From Bacillota bacterium (GTDB taxonomy: Bacteria; Bacillota; Clostridia; Lachnospirales; Lachnospiraceae), in NCBI GenBank assembly GCA_023415635.1, contig JAEZJV010000051.1:186001-250000 (forward strand): DNA of 64,000 nt, in the 5' to 3' direction. The translations under genes and the position numbers were made by a program. The notes beneath the pieces are model-generated. The model did not search any database, had not been told where the DNA came from, and worked only from the letters and a program-made list of their open reading frames with translations. Shown piece after piece: positions 34,599 to 43,325 of the stretch; within the stretch, counting starts at the first letter, position 1; the number at the start of each line of letters is the position of its first letter.

Positions 34599-35822
34599 AT
34601 GATTAAGATGATTGATGGTGGCGTCACCGCTGCAAAAGGATATCAGGCGGCGGGTGTATATGCCGGTATAAAAAACAAAAGGAAGGATATGGCACTCGTA
34701 TTCTCAACAGTGCCTGCGAAGGCAGCCGGAACCTTTACCACGAATATCGTAAAGGCAGCACCGGTGAAATGGGATATGAAGATCACGAAGGATAGCAATT
34801 TTGTTCAGGCAGTTGTTCTAAATAGTGGGGTAGCCAATGCCTGTACCGGTGAAGAGGGCGAAGTAAATAATGAGAAAATGGCAGCGGCAGTAGCAAATGC
34901 GATGAATATACCGATCAATTCGGTCTATACAGCTTCTACCGGAGTTATCGGAAAGCAGATGCCGATTGATATCATTACAGAGGGTGTAAAGCTTCTGGCA
35001 GCTGAACTAAAGGATAGCAGAGAGGCAGCTGCAGCTGCAGCCGAAGCTATAATGACGACCGACACCTATGTCAAGGAATGTGCTGTAACCTTTACGGTAG
35101 ACGGTAAGGAAATATCTCTCGGCGGTATGTCCAAGGGATCTGGCATGATTCATCCCAATATGGCTACTATGCTGGGAGTTGTGACAACGGATTTGAATAT
35201 CAGCAAGGAGCTGCTACAGGAGGCACTGAGTGCCGACGTAAAGCGAAGCTTCAATATGATCAGTGTAGATAGGGATACTTCCACCAATGATTCCTTATTT
35301 CTTCTAGCCAACGGGCTTGCCGGTAACAAAGAGATTACGGAGAAAAATGAGGATTATGCTACCTTCTGTAAAGCTCTTAATATGGTAACAACGGTACTGG
35401 CAAAGAAGATAGCGGCTGATGGTGAGGGTGCCACTAAGCTTTTGGAAGCAGTCGTGACCGGAGCTTTTACGGAAGAAGAGGCCGCACTGCTCAGTAAAGC
35501 CATTATTACCTCCAATCTTGTGAAATCTGCCATATTCGGTAATGATTCCAATTGGGGACGTATCCTATGTGCCATGGGGTATTCCGGTGCGGATTTTAAT
35601 CCGGATCAAGTGGATCTATATATTGAAAGCTCGGTTGGAAAGCTGAAGCTGGCAGAAAACGGTATGGATACCGGATACTCTGAGGAGCTGGCAACCAAGA
35701 TACTAGTTGATAAGGAGGTCACTATAACTGCAGATTTGAAAGCTGGAGAGGCTTGTGCTACTGCCTGGGGTTGTGATCTTACTTATGACTATGTAAAGAT
35801 TAATGCAGATTATCGTTCATAA
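34599..35822 (+). CDS. argJ: Glutamate N-acetyltransferase / amino-acid acetyltransferase ArgJ
   Basis: Transfers acetyl from acetylornithine to glutamate, recycling the acetyl group; bifunctional members also use acetyl-CoA. About 407 residues. The self-cleavage region KGSGMIHPNMATMLGVVTTD is intact; cleavage before the Thr of ATML would give the two subunits. VLNSGVANACTG and the C-terminal FGNDSNWGRILCAMGYSG are family marks. Start at 34599 follows AAAGGGA and gives the usual N-terminus MIDGGVTAAKGYQAAG shortly after; the frame opens at 34554. Confidence 0.97.
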   Translation: MIKMIDGGVTAAKGYQAAGVYAGIKNKRKDMALVFSTVPAKAAGTFTTNIVKAAPVKWDMKITKDSNFVQAVVLNSGVANACTGEEGEVNNEKMAAAVANAMNIPINSVYTASTGVIGKQMPIDIITEGVKLLAAELKDSREAAAAAAEAIMTTDTYVKECAVTFTVDGKEISLGGMSKGSGMIHPNMATMLGVVTTDLNISKELLQEALSADVKRSFNMISVDRDTSTNDSLFLLANGLAGNKEITEKNEDYATFCKALNMVTTVLAKKIAADGEGATKLLEAVVTGAFTEEEAALLSKAIITSNLVKSAIFGNDSNWGRILCAMGYSGADFNPDQVDLYIESSVGKLKLAENGMDTGYSEELATKILVDKEVTITADLKAGEACATAWGCDLTYDYVKINADYRS

Positions 35823-35854
35823 TATAATAATACTTGCTTTGGAAAGGAAGAAAC

Positions 35855-36757
35855 ATGGAACAGATGGATCAGATATTGATAAAAGCGCAGACTTTGATTG
35901 AAGCGCTTCCCTACATACAGAAATTCAATAACAAAAAGGTAGTGGTGAAATACGGCGGAAGTGCAATGCTGGATGAGAATCTCCAGTTGAATGTCATTAA
36001 GGATGTTGCTTTACTGAAGCTGGTTGGAATGCAGCCGATTATCGTCCACGGAGGTGGTAAGGAGATCACCAAATGGCTGAGTCTGCTAGGGCATGAGTCC
36101 AGATTTGTAGAGGGACTCCGTGTCACAGATGAACAGACCATGGAGGTTGCAGAGATGGTCCTCGGTAAGGTGAATAAGAACCTTGTCCAGATGGTAGAGA
36201 AGCTTGGGGTGAAGGCAGTCGGCATCAGCGGAAAGGACGGCTGTACCCTGAAGGTAGAAAGAAAGACTGTCAACGGACAGGATATCGGCTTTGTCGGAGA
36301 TATTAAGGAGGTTAATGTTGAGCTGATCAATACCCTGATCGATAATGATTTTGTTCCGGTTATTGCTCCTATCGGTTTGGATGACGATTACCGGAACTAC
36401 AATATCAATGCGGATGATGCGGCCTGCGCCGTTGCTACCGCAATCGGTGCAGAGAAGCTGGTGTTTTTAACCGATATTGAAGGTGTTTACTCTGATCCTT
36501 CAGATAAGAGCAGCCTGATTTCCGTATTGACATTGGATAAGGCAGATGATCTGATGGACAGCGGTTTTATCGGAGGAGGGATGCTTCCTAAGATTAAGAA
36601 TTGTGTGGATGCTGTAAGAAACGGCGTCTCCAGAGTGCATATCCTGGATGGAAGGATTGAACACTGTTTGTTGCTGGAGTTCTTTACCAACAAAGGGATT
36701 GGTACTGCAATTGTTGATATGGCAAGTATCTATGAGAATGAAACGGTAGGAAAATAG
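35855..36757 (+). CDS. argB: Acetylglutamate kinase
   Basis: Phosphorylates N-acetylglutamate, usually the arginine-inhibited step. 300 residues, amino acid kinase fold. VVVKYGGSAM is the N-terminal ATP-binding Lys/Gly segment, IIVHGGGKEI binds the substrate, NADDAACAVATAIGAEKLVFLTD is the nucleotide site. The N-terminal ~25-residue helix before the core (MEQMDQILIKAQTLIEALPY) is typical of arginine-sensitive hexameric enzymes, so feedback inhibition is likely. The ATG at 35855 follows GGAAAGGAAG. Confidence 0.98.
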   Translation: MEQMDQILIKAQTLIEALPYIQKFNNKKVVVKYGGSAMLDENLQLNVIKDVALLKLVGMQPIIVHGGGKEITKWLSLLGHESRFVEGLRVTDEQTMEVAEMVLGKVNKNLVQMVEKLGVKAVGISGKDGCTLKVERKTVNGQDIGFVGDIKEVNVELINTLIDNDFVPVIAPIGLDDDYRNYNINADDAACAVATAIGAEKLVFLTDIEGVYSDPSDKSSLISVLTLDKADDLMDSGFIGGGMLPKIKNCVDAVRNGVSRVHILDGRIEHCLLLEFFTNKGIGTAIVDMASIYENETVGK

Positions 36758-36779
36758 GACTTTAGGGAGGGGAGAAATC

Positions 36780-37979
36780 ATGATGAAGTATTATATTGAT
36801 GAAGCAGAGCAGATCCTGATGCGTACCTACAGTCGTTATCCGATCGTATGGGATTATGGTGAGGGAGTGTATCTTTATGATATCAATAAAAAGAAGTATC
36901 TGGACTTTGCAGCAGGAATTGCTGTTTTTGCTTTGGGTTACGGTAATAAACCCTTCAACGAGGCCTTAAAATCTCAGATCGATAAGCTTTTGCATACCTC
37001 AAACCTATATTATAATGTTCCTGCAATCGAAGCAGCGAAGAAGTTGAGAAAGGCGTCCGGAATGGATCGTGTGTTCTTTACCAGCAGTGGTACGGAAGCG
37101 ATTGAGGGGGCTGTTAAGCTGGCAAGAAAATATTACTATAAAAAGCATGGTATCGCAGACAGTGAAATCATATCCATGGAGCAGTCCTTTCATGGAAGAA
37201 GTATGGGTGCATTGAGCATTACCGGTAATAAGAAATATAGGAAAGCCTTCGGACCGCTGATTGGAGGAGTTGTATTTGCAGAGTATAATAATCTGAAAAG
37301 CGTTGAGTGCCTAATCAGTGAAAAGACTGCTGCAGTCATCCTGGAACCGGTACAGGGAGAGGGTGGTATTTATCCTGCAACGGATGAATTCATCATGGGT
37401 GTAAGAAAGCTTTGTGATGAAAAGGGAATTCTTCTGATTTTCGACGAAATACAATGCGGAATGGGGCGTACCGGAACGATGTTCGCCTATCAGCATTATC
37501 ATGTGAAACCCGATATCATGACCTGCGCCAAGGCTTTGGGCTGCGGTGTTCCCGTGGGGGCCTTTGCAGCAAGTGAGGAGGTTGCGGCTGCCTTTGAGCC
37601 CGGCGATCATGGTACGACCTACGGAGGAAATCCTTTCGTTACGGCTGCAGTCAATAAGGTGTTTGATTTATATGAGAGAGAGAGGCTGCTTGACCATGTC
37701 AATGAGATTGCCCCTTATCTTTATGAAAGTCTTGAGCAGATGACTAAGAAATATGACAATATCATTCAGGCTCATAGGGGTATGGGGTTGATGCAGGGTC
37801 TTGAATTTATGATTCCGGTGAAGGATATCATTCCTAGAGTGTTGGAGAAGGGCTTGGTTTTGATTACGGCAGGAGAGAATATAATCCGCTTTGTTCCCCC
37901 ACTGGTCATTGAAAAAAAGCATGTAGATGAGATGATAGCAATACTGGACCAATGTCTGTCAGAAGTAGGCCTTTGCTAA
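36780..37979 (+). CDS. argD: Acetylornithine aminotransferase
   Basis: PLP-dependent class III aminotransferase converting N-acetylglutamate semialdehyde to N-acetylornithine. 399 residues. PLP pocket elements are TSSGTEAIEGAVKLARKYY, LIFDEIQCGMGRTG and CAKALGCGVPVGAFA with the Schiff-base Lys. GGAGGGGAG precedes the ATG. Last gene of the operon, 22 bp after argB and followed by a terminator; argC is not in this window. Confidence 0.97.
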   Translation: MMKYYIDEAEQILMRTYSRYPIVWDYGEGVYLYDINKKKYLDFAAGIAVFALGYGNKPFNEALKSQIDKLLHTSNLYYNVPAIEAAKKLRKASGMDRVFFTSSGTEAIEGAVKLARKYYYKKHGIADSEIISMEQSFHGRSMGALSITGNKKYRKAFGPLIGGVVFAEYNNLKSVECLISEKTAAVILEPVQGEGGIYPATDEFIMGVRKLCDEKGILLIFDEIQCGMGRTGTMFAYQHYHVKPDIMTCAKALGCGVPVGAFAASEEVAAAFEPGDHGTTYGGNPFVTAAVNKVFDLYERERLLDHVNEIAPYLYESLEQMTKKYDNIIQAHRGMGLMQGLEFMIPVKDIIPRVLEKGLVLITAGENIIRFVPPLVIEKKHVDEMIAILDQCLSEVGLC

Positions 37980-38015
37980 CTTTATTTATAGTAGAGGAAT
38001 AGATAATACTTGAAA

Positions 38016-38066
38016 AGGAGCATGAAAAAACAGCTGCTCGAGCTGCTTTTCCATGCTCCTTTTATT
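38016..38066. terminator. Bidirectional terminator between argD and the exosortase G locus
   Basis: GGAGCATG pairs with CATGCTCC, with CAGCT/AGCTG inside, followed by TTTTATTTG on the plus strand and by TTTTCAAG on the minus strand. Confidence 0.9.
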
Positions 38067-39072
38067 TGAATATAAACTTATGCTGAACAGTATAACTGAA
38101 AGCATATAATACTAGCTCCGTGATTAGTTTTCCTAATACTAAAGAAAAGCCGACAACATCTACCAACAGCTTAAGTATGGAATAGTTACATACCAGGATA
38201 ATGACGACCAAGGTGTAATACTTTGCAGCAGAAATCATGAGATTACGATTTTGTGCCTTAAATACCAGATTCCTATTAAAAAAATAATTACACAAGGAGC
38301 TGACCACTCTTGCCGAGACAACGGAAAACAAAAGGTTATGAGTGAGCCGCTGTAAAATAAGTAAAAGTACAAAATCTATCACTCCGCAGCTGGCTGAAGA
38401 GAGCATAAACTTTAAGATGGGCAGATAGATTCGGATAGAATCTGTTATGGGGTTAAAATGGGAGGACCGGTTGTTGTCTTCATAGATAGTTTCGATGGGG
38501 ATACAGTGTAATTCTAAACCTGCTGCTTTTACCCCTAACAGCTGATTCATCTCAAATTCATAATGATTTCCCTTAATCGTAATCAGCCAAGGCAGCATTT
38601 GGGAAGAAAAACCTCTTAATCCGGTCTGTGTATCCGATATTTTTTTGCCGGTAATTATGGAATAGATAAAACAAGTTATTTTATTACCGAGTAAGCTCTT
38701 TACAGGGACTTTTCCGGTAAATTCTCTACAGCCCAATACAATTGAATCGCTATGGGAGATAACCCCCTCGGCTATCTCTAGAATATCCTGCCAGGTGTGC
38801 TGTCCATCGCAGTCAGCACACACGACACCTTCTGCTTCACCGATTTGAAGCAAATAGAGAAAGGCAGTCTTAAGTGCTGCTCCCTTCCCTTGATTCTGAT
38901 CATGGACTAAAACTGTGCAGCCTAACTCATCCGCTTTCTGAAATATCCCATCAGAGGAAGGAGAGCTGCCATCATTGACGATGATGATCCCATAATCACA
39001 ATTACTTTGAATACTGTGAATTAATGAGATGAGTTTATCATCAGGCTCATATGCAGGTATTACTATTTTCAT
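38062..39072 (-). CDS. Family 2 glycosyltransferase fused to GtrA-like membrane domain
   Basis: 336 residues. The N-terminal ~225 form a GT-A domain of the dolichol-phosphate-mannosyltransferase type: VIPAYEPDDKL, IIVNDGSS, NQGKGAALKTAF and the metal-binding CADCDGQH. The C-terminal ~110 residues are a GtrA-type four-helix membrane domain (SSASCGVIDFVLLLILQR, NYFFNRNLVFKAQ, TVQHKFIFK). Such fusions make or flip polyprenyl-phosphate sugars for surface glycans. Last gene of the XrtG locus, 13 bp after the PTPS-like gene, so it probably supplies a lipid-linked sugar used by this system. Confidence 0.88.
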   Translation of the reverse strand: MKIVIPAYEPDDKLISLIHSIQSNCDYGIIIVNDGSSPSSDGIFQKADELGCTVLVHDQNQGKGAALKTAFLYLLQIGEAEGVVCADCDGQHTWQDILEIAEGVISHSDSIVLGCREFTGKVPVKSLLGNKITCFIYSIITGKKISDTQTGLRGFSSQMLPWLITIKGNHYEFEMNQLLGVKAAGLELHCIPIETIYEDNNRSSHFNPITDSIRIYLPILKFMLSSASCGVIDFVLLLILQRLTHNLLFSVVSARVVSSLCNYFFNRNLVFKAQNRNLMISAAKYYTLVVIILVCNYSILKLLVDVVGFSLVLGKLITELVLYAFSYTVQHKFIFK

Positions 39073-39085
39073 GTGGCTTAACCTC

Positions 39086-39526
39086 TTAATCTAAAGTTTT
39101 TCTGCTTTTCTGCAGAATTTCTTCCGCAAGATTCTTTTTCTCTACCCGTTGGATTACATTATTTTCAACATTGCTTATAATATAAGAGCGAGAAGGGGTC
39201 TCGCTGATCTCCATGGTGAATATAACCCAGTGGAGAGGATGTAGTAGAATTTGCAGCTCATTCATGAAGCAGTGAGCAATGTTTTCCAACGTAGGGTTTA
39301 TGGTATGAAATACCTGGCATTCATTGATATATTTCTCTTGAAACTGCATAAGGTAATCCTCAATTGTCTTTTCTACCTCATTAAACTTGACAAAGGTATC
39401 CTTATAGTTGATAACATATAAGGAGATTTCCCAGGTATGAGGATGCCGTTCCCCCTTCACACCGTCAATATAGATTGAATGGCTTGCATTCAGATAAAAA
39501 TTGTATTTGTACTGACTATACTTCAT
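39086..39526 (-). CDS. Small PTPS-like protein of the exosortase G system (TIGR03112-like)
   Basis: 146 residues with a tunnelling-fold pterin-synthase look. The metal ligands are kept: His16 (NASHSIYI) and His28, His30 (GERHPHTWEISLYV), matching H and HGH of 6-pyruvoyl-tetrahydropterin synthase. NPTLENIAHCF matches the PTxE segment with its Glu. There is no queuosine or folate gene nearby. Small PTPS-related proteins are known partners of XrtG and its glycosyltransferase in Firmicutes; their function is undefined. ATG 39526 has CGGAGG upstream; the frame extends to 39550. Confidence 0.8.
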   Translation of the reverse strand: MKYSQYKYNFYLNASHSIYIDGVKGERHPHTWEISLYVINYKDTFVKFNEVEKTIEDYLMQFQEKYINECQVFHTINPTLENIAHCFMNELQILLHPLHWVIFTMEISETPSRSYIISNVENNVIQRVEKKNLAEEILQKSRKTLD

Positions 39527-39579
39527 CTGTACCTCCGTAATGAAAAGCATGTGACTTGTTCTTAAGCCTATCAGATGCT

Positions 39580-40587
39580 TTATGTAACCTTCAGTCTGCT
39601 GGCTACAACCTTAAGATCTTCTACCTTTTCTTCACTTTCTGATTTATATTTGCTGATAAATAGATTCATAAAATCCAGAGCTTCCTTCTTATTAGAGTTA
39701 AGCAGCAATACCTTAAAGCTGTTCTGTTCCCAGTAGCTGGCTATGCTGTTATCCCCCTTAATCCTACTCAAAATCGCAGTAATAAAAATAAAATGCTCCA
39801 TTTTTGGATTTTCCACCGTAATATCAATCTGGATACATTTATCTATATCTTCTTCGGTCATATTTGCTATTACTTCTTCAACAATAGCTCTGTTATAGAA
39901 GGAGAACTCCTTTTCCGAATTAGCAAAATGCCGGTTCCGATCATTCTCTAACAGCTCGATCAGTTGTCGATTTTTCCTGATTTCGGTTGTCAATATATAG
40001 TTACTTTTTTCTTCCGTTCCCAGCTTGTATAGATGATAGATCAGAATTACAATCAGGATAGCTCCAAACAGAGAGAAGAAGCCCATACAATACAGCCTGA
40101 TTTCCGGCAGCTTGATTTTCTTAAGATAATACTCTGTCTTAGTGGCAATAATCAGCGAGTAATTATCTCCATTATACTGTAATTCTGAATTTGATAAAAT
40201 ATATTTTTTTTTATCCCTTAAGGACAGGTTATTATCAAAATATTGATTAATATTATCATCGACTAGGGAGGAAGTAGTGTTATCGTCCTTATAAAACACT
40301 ACATGGTCATTTTTTGTAATAATACAATATACGCTGGAGGAGGTGGGAAAATGTTCTTTCACGTAATAGGCAAGATCCACTGTGATATCTGTGCTGCTGT
40401 CTCCTTGCAGAAGAGAGACATTATTTATCATGGAATCTGCCAATATCTGAAGGTTTTCCTGATAGGCATTGATATTCTTCTGAATCGCAAACTGAAAGAG
40501 GTAGAATATCAATAGATTTTGCATTAATCCCAAAATGACAGATAATGCTATGATTAATATTCTTTTTTTACGTTTGCTGTTTAACAT
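39580..40587 (-). CDS. Membrane sensor-like protein with degenerate GGDEF-like domain
   Basis: 335 residues. Two membrane helices (about 10-32 and 165-190) flank an extracytoplasmic sensor-like region of about 130 residues. The cytoplasmic part has a helical linker and a C-terminal domain whose last strands, DNSIASYWEQNSFKVLLLNS, follow the pattern of the GGDEF loop and next strand, with the signature replaced by WEQNSF. Diguanylate cyclase activity is therefore not expected. A role as a regulator of the neighbouring glycosyltransferase, in the manner of PelD or other inactive GGDEF receptors, is inference. Start at 40587 has GGAG 6 bp ahead. Confidence 0.65.
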   Translation of the reverse strand: MLNSKRKKRILIIALSVILGLMQNLLIFYLFQFAIQKNINAYQENLQILADSMINNVSLLQGDSSTDITVDLAYYVKEHFPTSSSVYCIITKNDHVVFYKDDNTTSSLVDDNINQYFDNNLSLRDKKKYILSNSELQYNGDNYSLIIATKTEYYLKKIKLPEIRLYCMGFFSLFGAILIVILIYHLYKLGTEEKSNYILTTEIRKNRQLIELLENDRNRHFANSEKEFSFYNRAIVEEVIANMTEEDIDKCIQIDITVENPKMEHFIFITAILSRIKGDNSIASYWEQNSFKVLLLNSNKKEALDFMNLFISKYKSESEEKVEDLKVVASRLKVT

Positions 40588-40643
40588 ATCAATCTCCATA
40601 TTATAAGTAATTAAACGTAGATTTTTGTATTTATGGCATTGAG

Positions 40644-42014
40644 CTATTTGTCATTAGCAATTAAAAGCTTTATGCCGTTTACCATTTGGCTGATTATCTT
40701 AAAATCGTTACTCACAATTGTTCTACATACTTTTCGCTCTTCCTTGAAGGTCATTGTTCTCCAGGTGCTGACACCCTTGATGCTGTTAATGATACCTGCC
40801 ATACGAAACCAATAAACAATAAAGTTAAATAGAGGGAGAATAAAAATATAAATAATCTTTTTCTGATAGAACCTTTTCAGTTCTTTTTCCCATGCTATGT
40901 AGGAACAGATGTTTATGTAATATAGGAAAGTCGATACGGTATATAAAATATAAATTACAATAACGGATTTAACGACAAAGGAAAATGGGTAATTCATAAA
41001 GGCTAAGCAAATCAAAGCAAAGTACCAGATCATTCGTGGAAATGCAAAGGTATGGTCAAACATGATGAGTCTTGTCATCATATCGGTAAAGAAGCCCTTA
41101 ATCGCACTAATCTTCTGGGGAAACATATGAGCAACTTCAAGTTCGCCTCTTTGCCAGCGCTGTCTTTGTACATAAAGGGTATCTAGGCTTTCGATAGGAT
41201 CCACAAAAAATATGGCTTTTTCACAGATATCAATACGTTTTTTTAACAAAAGGCGTACCTGAAATGTAACATGGGTATCTTCACAGACGGTCTCCGTATT
41301 ATATAACTGCGTCTTTAGGATGGTCGATTTTCGAAAGGCTGAAAAAGCACCGGACATCGTAAAGATATTGTTCCATTCAGCTTCAAAATTACGCCCCGCT
41401 AAAAAGGCCTGAGCATATTCGAAAAATTCAACATTCTTAATGATTTTCATCAGGCCTGGTTTGGTAGTTTTTATTGCCTGTGGATTAGTAAGAATTGATC
41501 CTGTCATGCAATGAATGTCATTATGGGCTTCAAACCTGGTAATCAAATGGATTAAAGCTTCCCTCTGCAGTAAGCCATCGCTGTCCAAGTGAATAATATA
41601 CTTTCCCTTACTGTTAAAAAGAGCCATGTTCAAGGCCTTTGATTTGCCCTGCTTGGCATTCATCCATTTTATATTCGAACCGGGATTGGCTTTCTGGTAT
41701 TTCTGAAAAATCTCGAAGCTGTTATCCTTGCTGCCGTTATTTACAAGAAGCAGCTCGATTTTATCAGCTGGGTACTTTGATTCCAGGATGGATACAATAC
41801 ACATTTCCAAGGTTGTTGCAGAATTATATACCGGAACGATAACGGTAATTTCGGGAAAGTATTTTAACTCTTCATCCTTATTGTACTTTGTTCTTTTTTT
41901 AAGAAGGACTGAAAAACCGAATATAGCAGGAAGAATCTCCATAATCAAAGGTATGATAATCCAGGCTGCCCAGAATATGATTTCACTTGCCAGTATTCTC
42001 ATTATGTTCTGCAT
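40644..42014 (-). CDS. Exosortase G-associated family 2 glycosyltransferase (TIGR03111-like)
   Basis: 456-residue membrane glycosyltransferase. One or two N-terminal helices, then a GT-A domain with VIVPVYNSATT, LLVNNGSKDNS, Asp144-Ser-Asp146 (HLDSDG), Glu245-Asp246 (VCEDTHVTF) and the processive-enzyme motif Q283-x-x-R-W287. Three or four C-terminal helices follow. This is the layout of cellulose/hyaluronan synthase-type enzymes, and TIGR03111 members are consistent neighbours of XrtG. It probably makes a surface polysaccharide. It overlaps xrtG by 32 bp; the ATG at 42014 has GGAGG 8 bp ahead inside xrtG. Confidence 0.88.
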   Translation of the reverse strand: MQNIMRILASEIIFWAAWIIIPLIMEILPAIFGFSVLLKKRTKYNKDEELKYFPEITVIVPVYNSATTLEMCIVSILESKYPADKIELLLVNNGSKDNSFEIFQKYQKANPGSNIKWMNAKQGKSKALNMALFNSKGKYIIHLDSDGLLQREALIHLITRFEAHNDIHCMTGSILTNPQAIKTTKPGLMKIIKNVEFFEYAQAFLAGRNFEAEWNNIFTMSGAFSAFRKSTILKTQLYNTETVCEDTHVTFQVRLLLKKRIDICEKAIFFVDPIESLDTLYVQRQRWQRGELEVAHMFPQKISAIKGFFTDMMTRLIMFDHTFAFPRMIWYFALICLAFMNYPFSFVVKSVIVIYILYTVSTFLYYINICSYIAWEKELKRFYQKKIIYIFILPLFNFIVYWFRMAGIINSIKGVSTWRTMTFKEERKVCRTIVSNDFKIISQMVNGIKLLIANDK

Positions 42015-42597
42015 ATTGAAAGCCTCCGACTTTTTGATTGATTATCTGCTGCCTTGTAAATACGTAATAATACAAGATAATTGTAAGGGAATAAAATATA
42101 ATTCTTCCAAGTATTGTATGCGCAATATAATAAGAGCCGCTTCCAAACTTATATATGACAACACAAATAACCATAATACGGATTATATTGAATACGAAGA
42201 TGCTGATACAGCCTATAAAGCTGATGATAATTCTTTGTCCTATGTCATATACCTCAAAAAAGAGAAGAAGGGATACAAAGGCCATCATCTCTATTATACC
42301 GGAGCATTCATAATCAATATACAGGGATACAGCAGTAAGATTGCTTTGTTTTGGAATAAATACAACGCTGAGTTCGTAAAAAGCTTCACAGATTCCTGTT
42401 AAATTACCCAGTATACCTACTACGGAGGTGACGTATTGCTTTAATATCTGAGAAAATATTGGCTCGATATATATGCACATGAATATAAATAGGCCAACAC
42501 TACCCCATAAATACTTAAAATAATACAATTTGCCGCGCTGGAACACGGTTAGGATATATAACCATAGAAGAAAACAAATGAAAACAAGCCAGTTCAT
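41983..42597 (-). CDS. xrtG: Exosortase family protein XrtG
   Basis: 204-residue integral membrane transpeptidase-like protein with about six helices. The exosortase catalytic triad is present in order: Cys98 (YECSG), Arg140 (FNIIRI) and His160 (YIAHTILGRIIFY). Exosortases cut C-terminal sorting tails and probably join the product to a surface molecule. The substrate gene lies directly upstream and overlaps by ATGA, the glycosyltransferase directly downstream, which is the arrangement of the Firmicutes XrtG system. Confidence 0.9.
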   Translation of the reverse strand: MNWLVFICFLLWLYILTVFQRGKLYYFKYLWGSVGLFIFMCIYIEPIFSQILKQYVTSVVGILGNLTGICEAFYELSVVFIPKQSNLTAVSLYIDYECSGIIEMMAFVSLLLFFEVYDIGQRIIISFIGCISIFVFNIIRIMVICVVIYKFGSGSYYIAHTILGRIIFYSLTIILYYYVFTRQQIINQKVGGFQYAEHNENTGK

Positions 42598-43325
42598 GAA
42601 TGCAACCTCTTTTTATAGGTACGATATAACCAGACTGCAGCAACGACAACGATGCATAACGCAATTCCTAGGAATGAACCGGTAGAGGTACCAAGTAATT
42701 GAATGGATCCGGCTCCGATATTAGGCATATTCAACTGAAGTTGGGAGCCGCTGTTTATGGTACCCTTCTTTAGATTCATGACATTCTCCAGACTGCTGAT
42801 GTTAATCCGGATCTCCATTCTGTCATTCGGACTTCCCTCTGATATGGTGATAGCAGCATCTCCAAGGGAATAATTCGGATAATAGGTAAAGGGATGAAGC
42901 TTCAAGTATTGTCCGTTATTGTTCAGTGTAACCTGTTTGTTCCAGTCTGTAGAGCCTTTATCATCGGCATAAGCAAGAAACAGCTGACAGGTTTTATTGT
43001 TTACAGTTAAATTGATGGCATAGATTGGGATAGGGCTTTGATAATGAGGATGCATGCGGACATAAATATAGATATAATTATCGTCCTTAATAAAGGCAAC
43101 ATCATGATGTGCTTCTCCATTATTTGAGTTCCAGGTCAAAGAACCCATAGGCATATCTTCCCAATCATCATAATACCCGTCAATTGTTATGAAGCCTTCC
43201 GTATTTACAGCCTGTACACTATTGGACTGATTCGCATAAGCCGGTTCAAAGGACCAAAGAAGCAGTAAAGCAGTCAGAAGGGAAAGAATTGCCAACTTAT
43301 TGAATTGTATTTTTGCTTTATTCAT
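42594..43325 (-). CDS. Secreted protein with Firmicu-CTERM-like sorting tail (XrtG substrate candidate)
   Basis: 243 residues. Signal peptide ends near AYA (residue 31). The mature region starts with ITIDGYYDDWEDMP, the pattern of CBM9/DOMON-like carbohydrate-binding beta-sandwich domains, then about 150 residues of beta strands. The C-terminus is tripartite: GTSTG (212-216), a hydrophobic helix (about 218-233) and a basic tail (RTYKKRLHS). That is how Firmicu-CTERM proteins, the partners of XrtG, end. It is the only such protein in the locus, so it is probably the dedicated substrate. It overlaps the giant upstream gene by 8 bp, with GGAGGAAGGAG as ribosome site. Confidence 0.8.
   Translation of the reverse strand: MNKAKIQFNKLAILSLLTALLLLWSFEPAYANQSNSVQAVNTEGFITIDGYYDDWEDMPMGSLTWNSNNGEAHHDVAFIKDDNYIYIYVRMHPHYQSPIPIYAINLTVNNKTCQLFLAYADDKGSTDWNKQVTLNNNGQYLKLHPFTYYPNYSLGDAAITISEGSPNDRMEIRINISSLENVMNLKKGTINSGSQLQLNMPNIGAGSIQLLGTSTGSFLGIALCIVVVAAVWLYRTYKKRLHS

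Noticed and set aside
39086..39526. QueD (6-carboxytetrahydropterin synthase) for queuosine synthesis
   Set aside because: No queC, queE or queF nearby; the protein sits in an exosortase G operon where PTPS-related proteins are known partners.
41728..42402. 224-residue plus-strand open frame over the glycosyltransferase and xrtG genes
   Set aside because: It is antisense to two well-supported genes, has no ribosome site, and its composition is that of a shadow frame.
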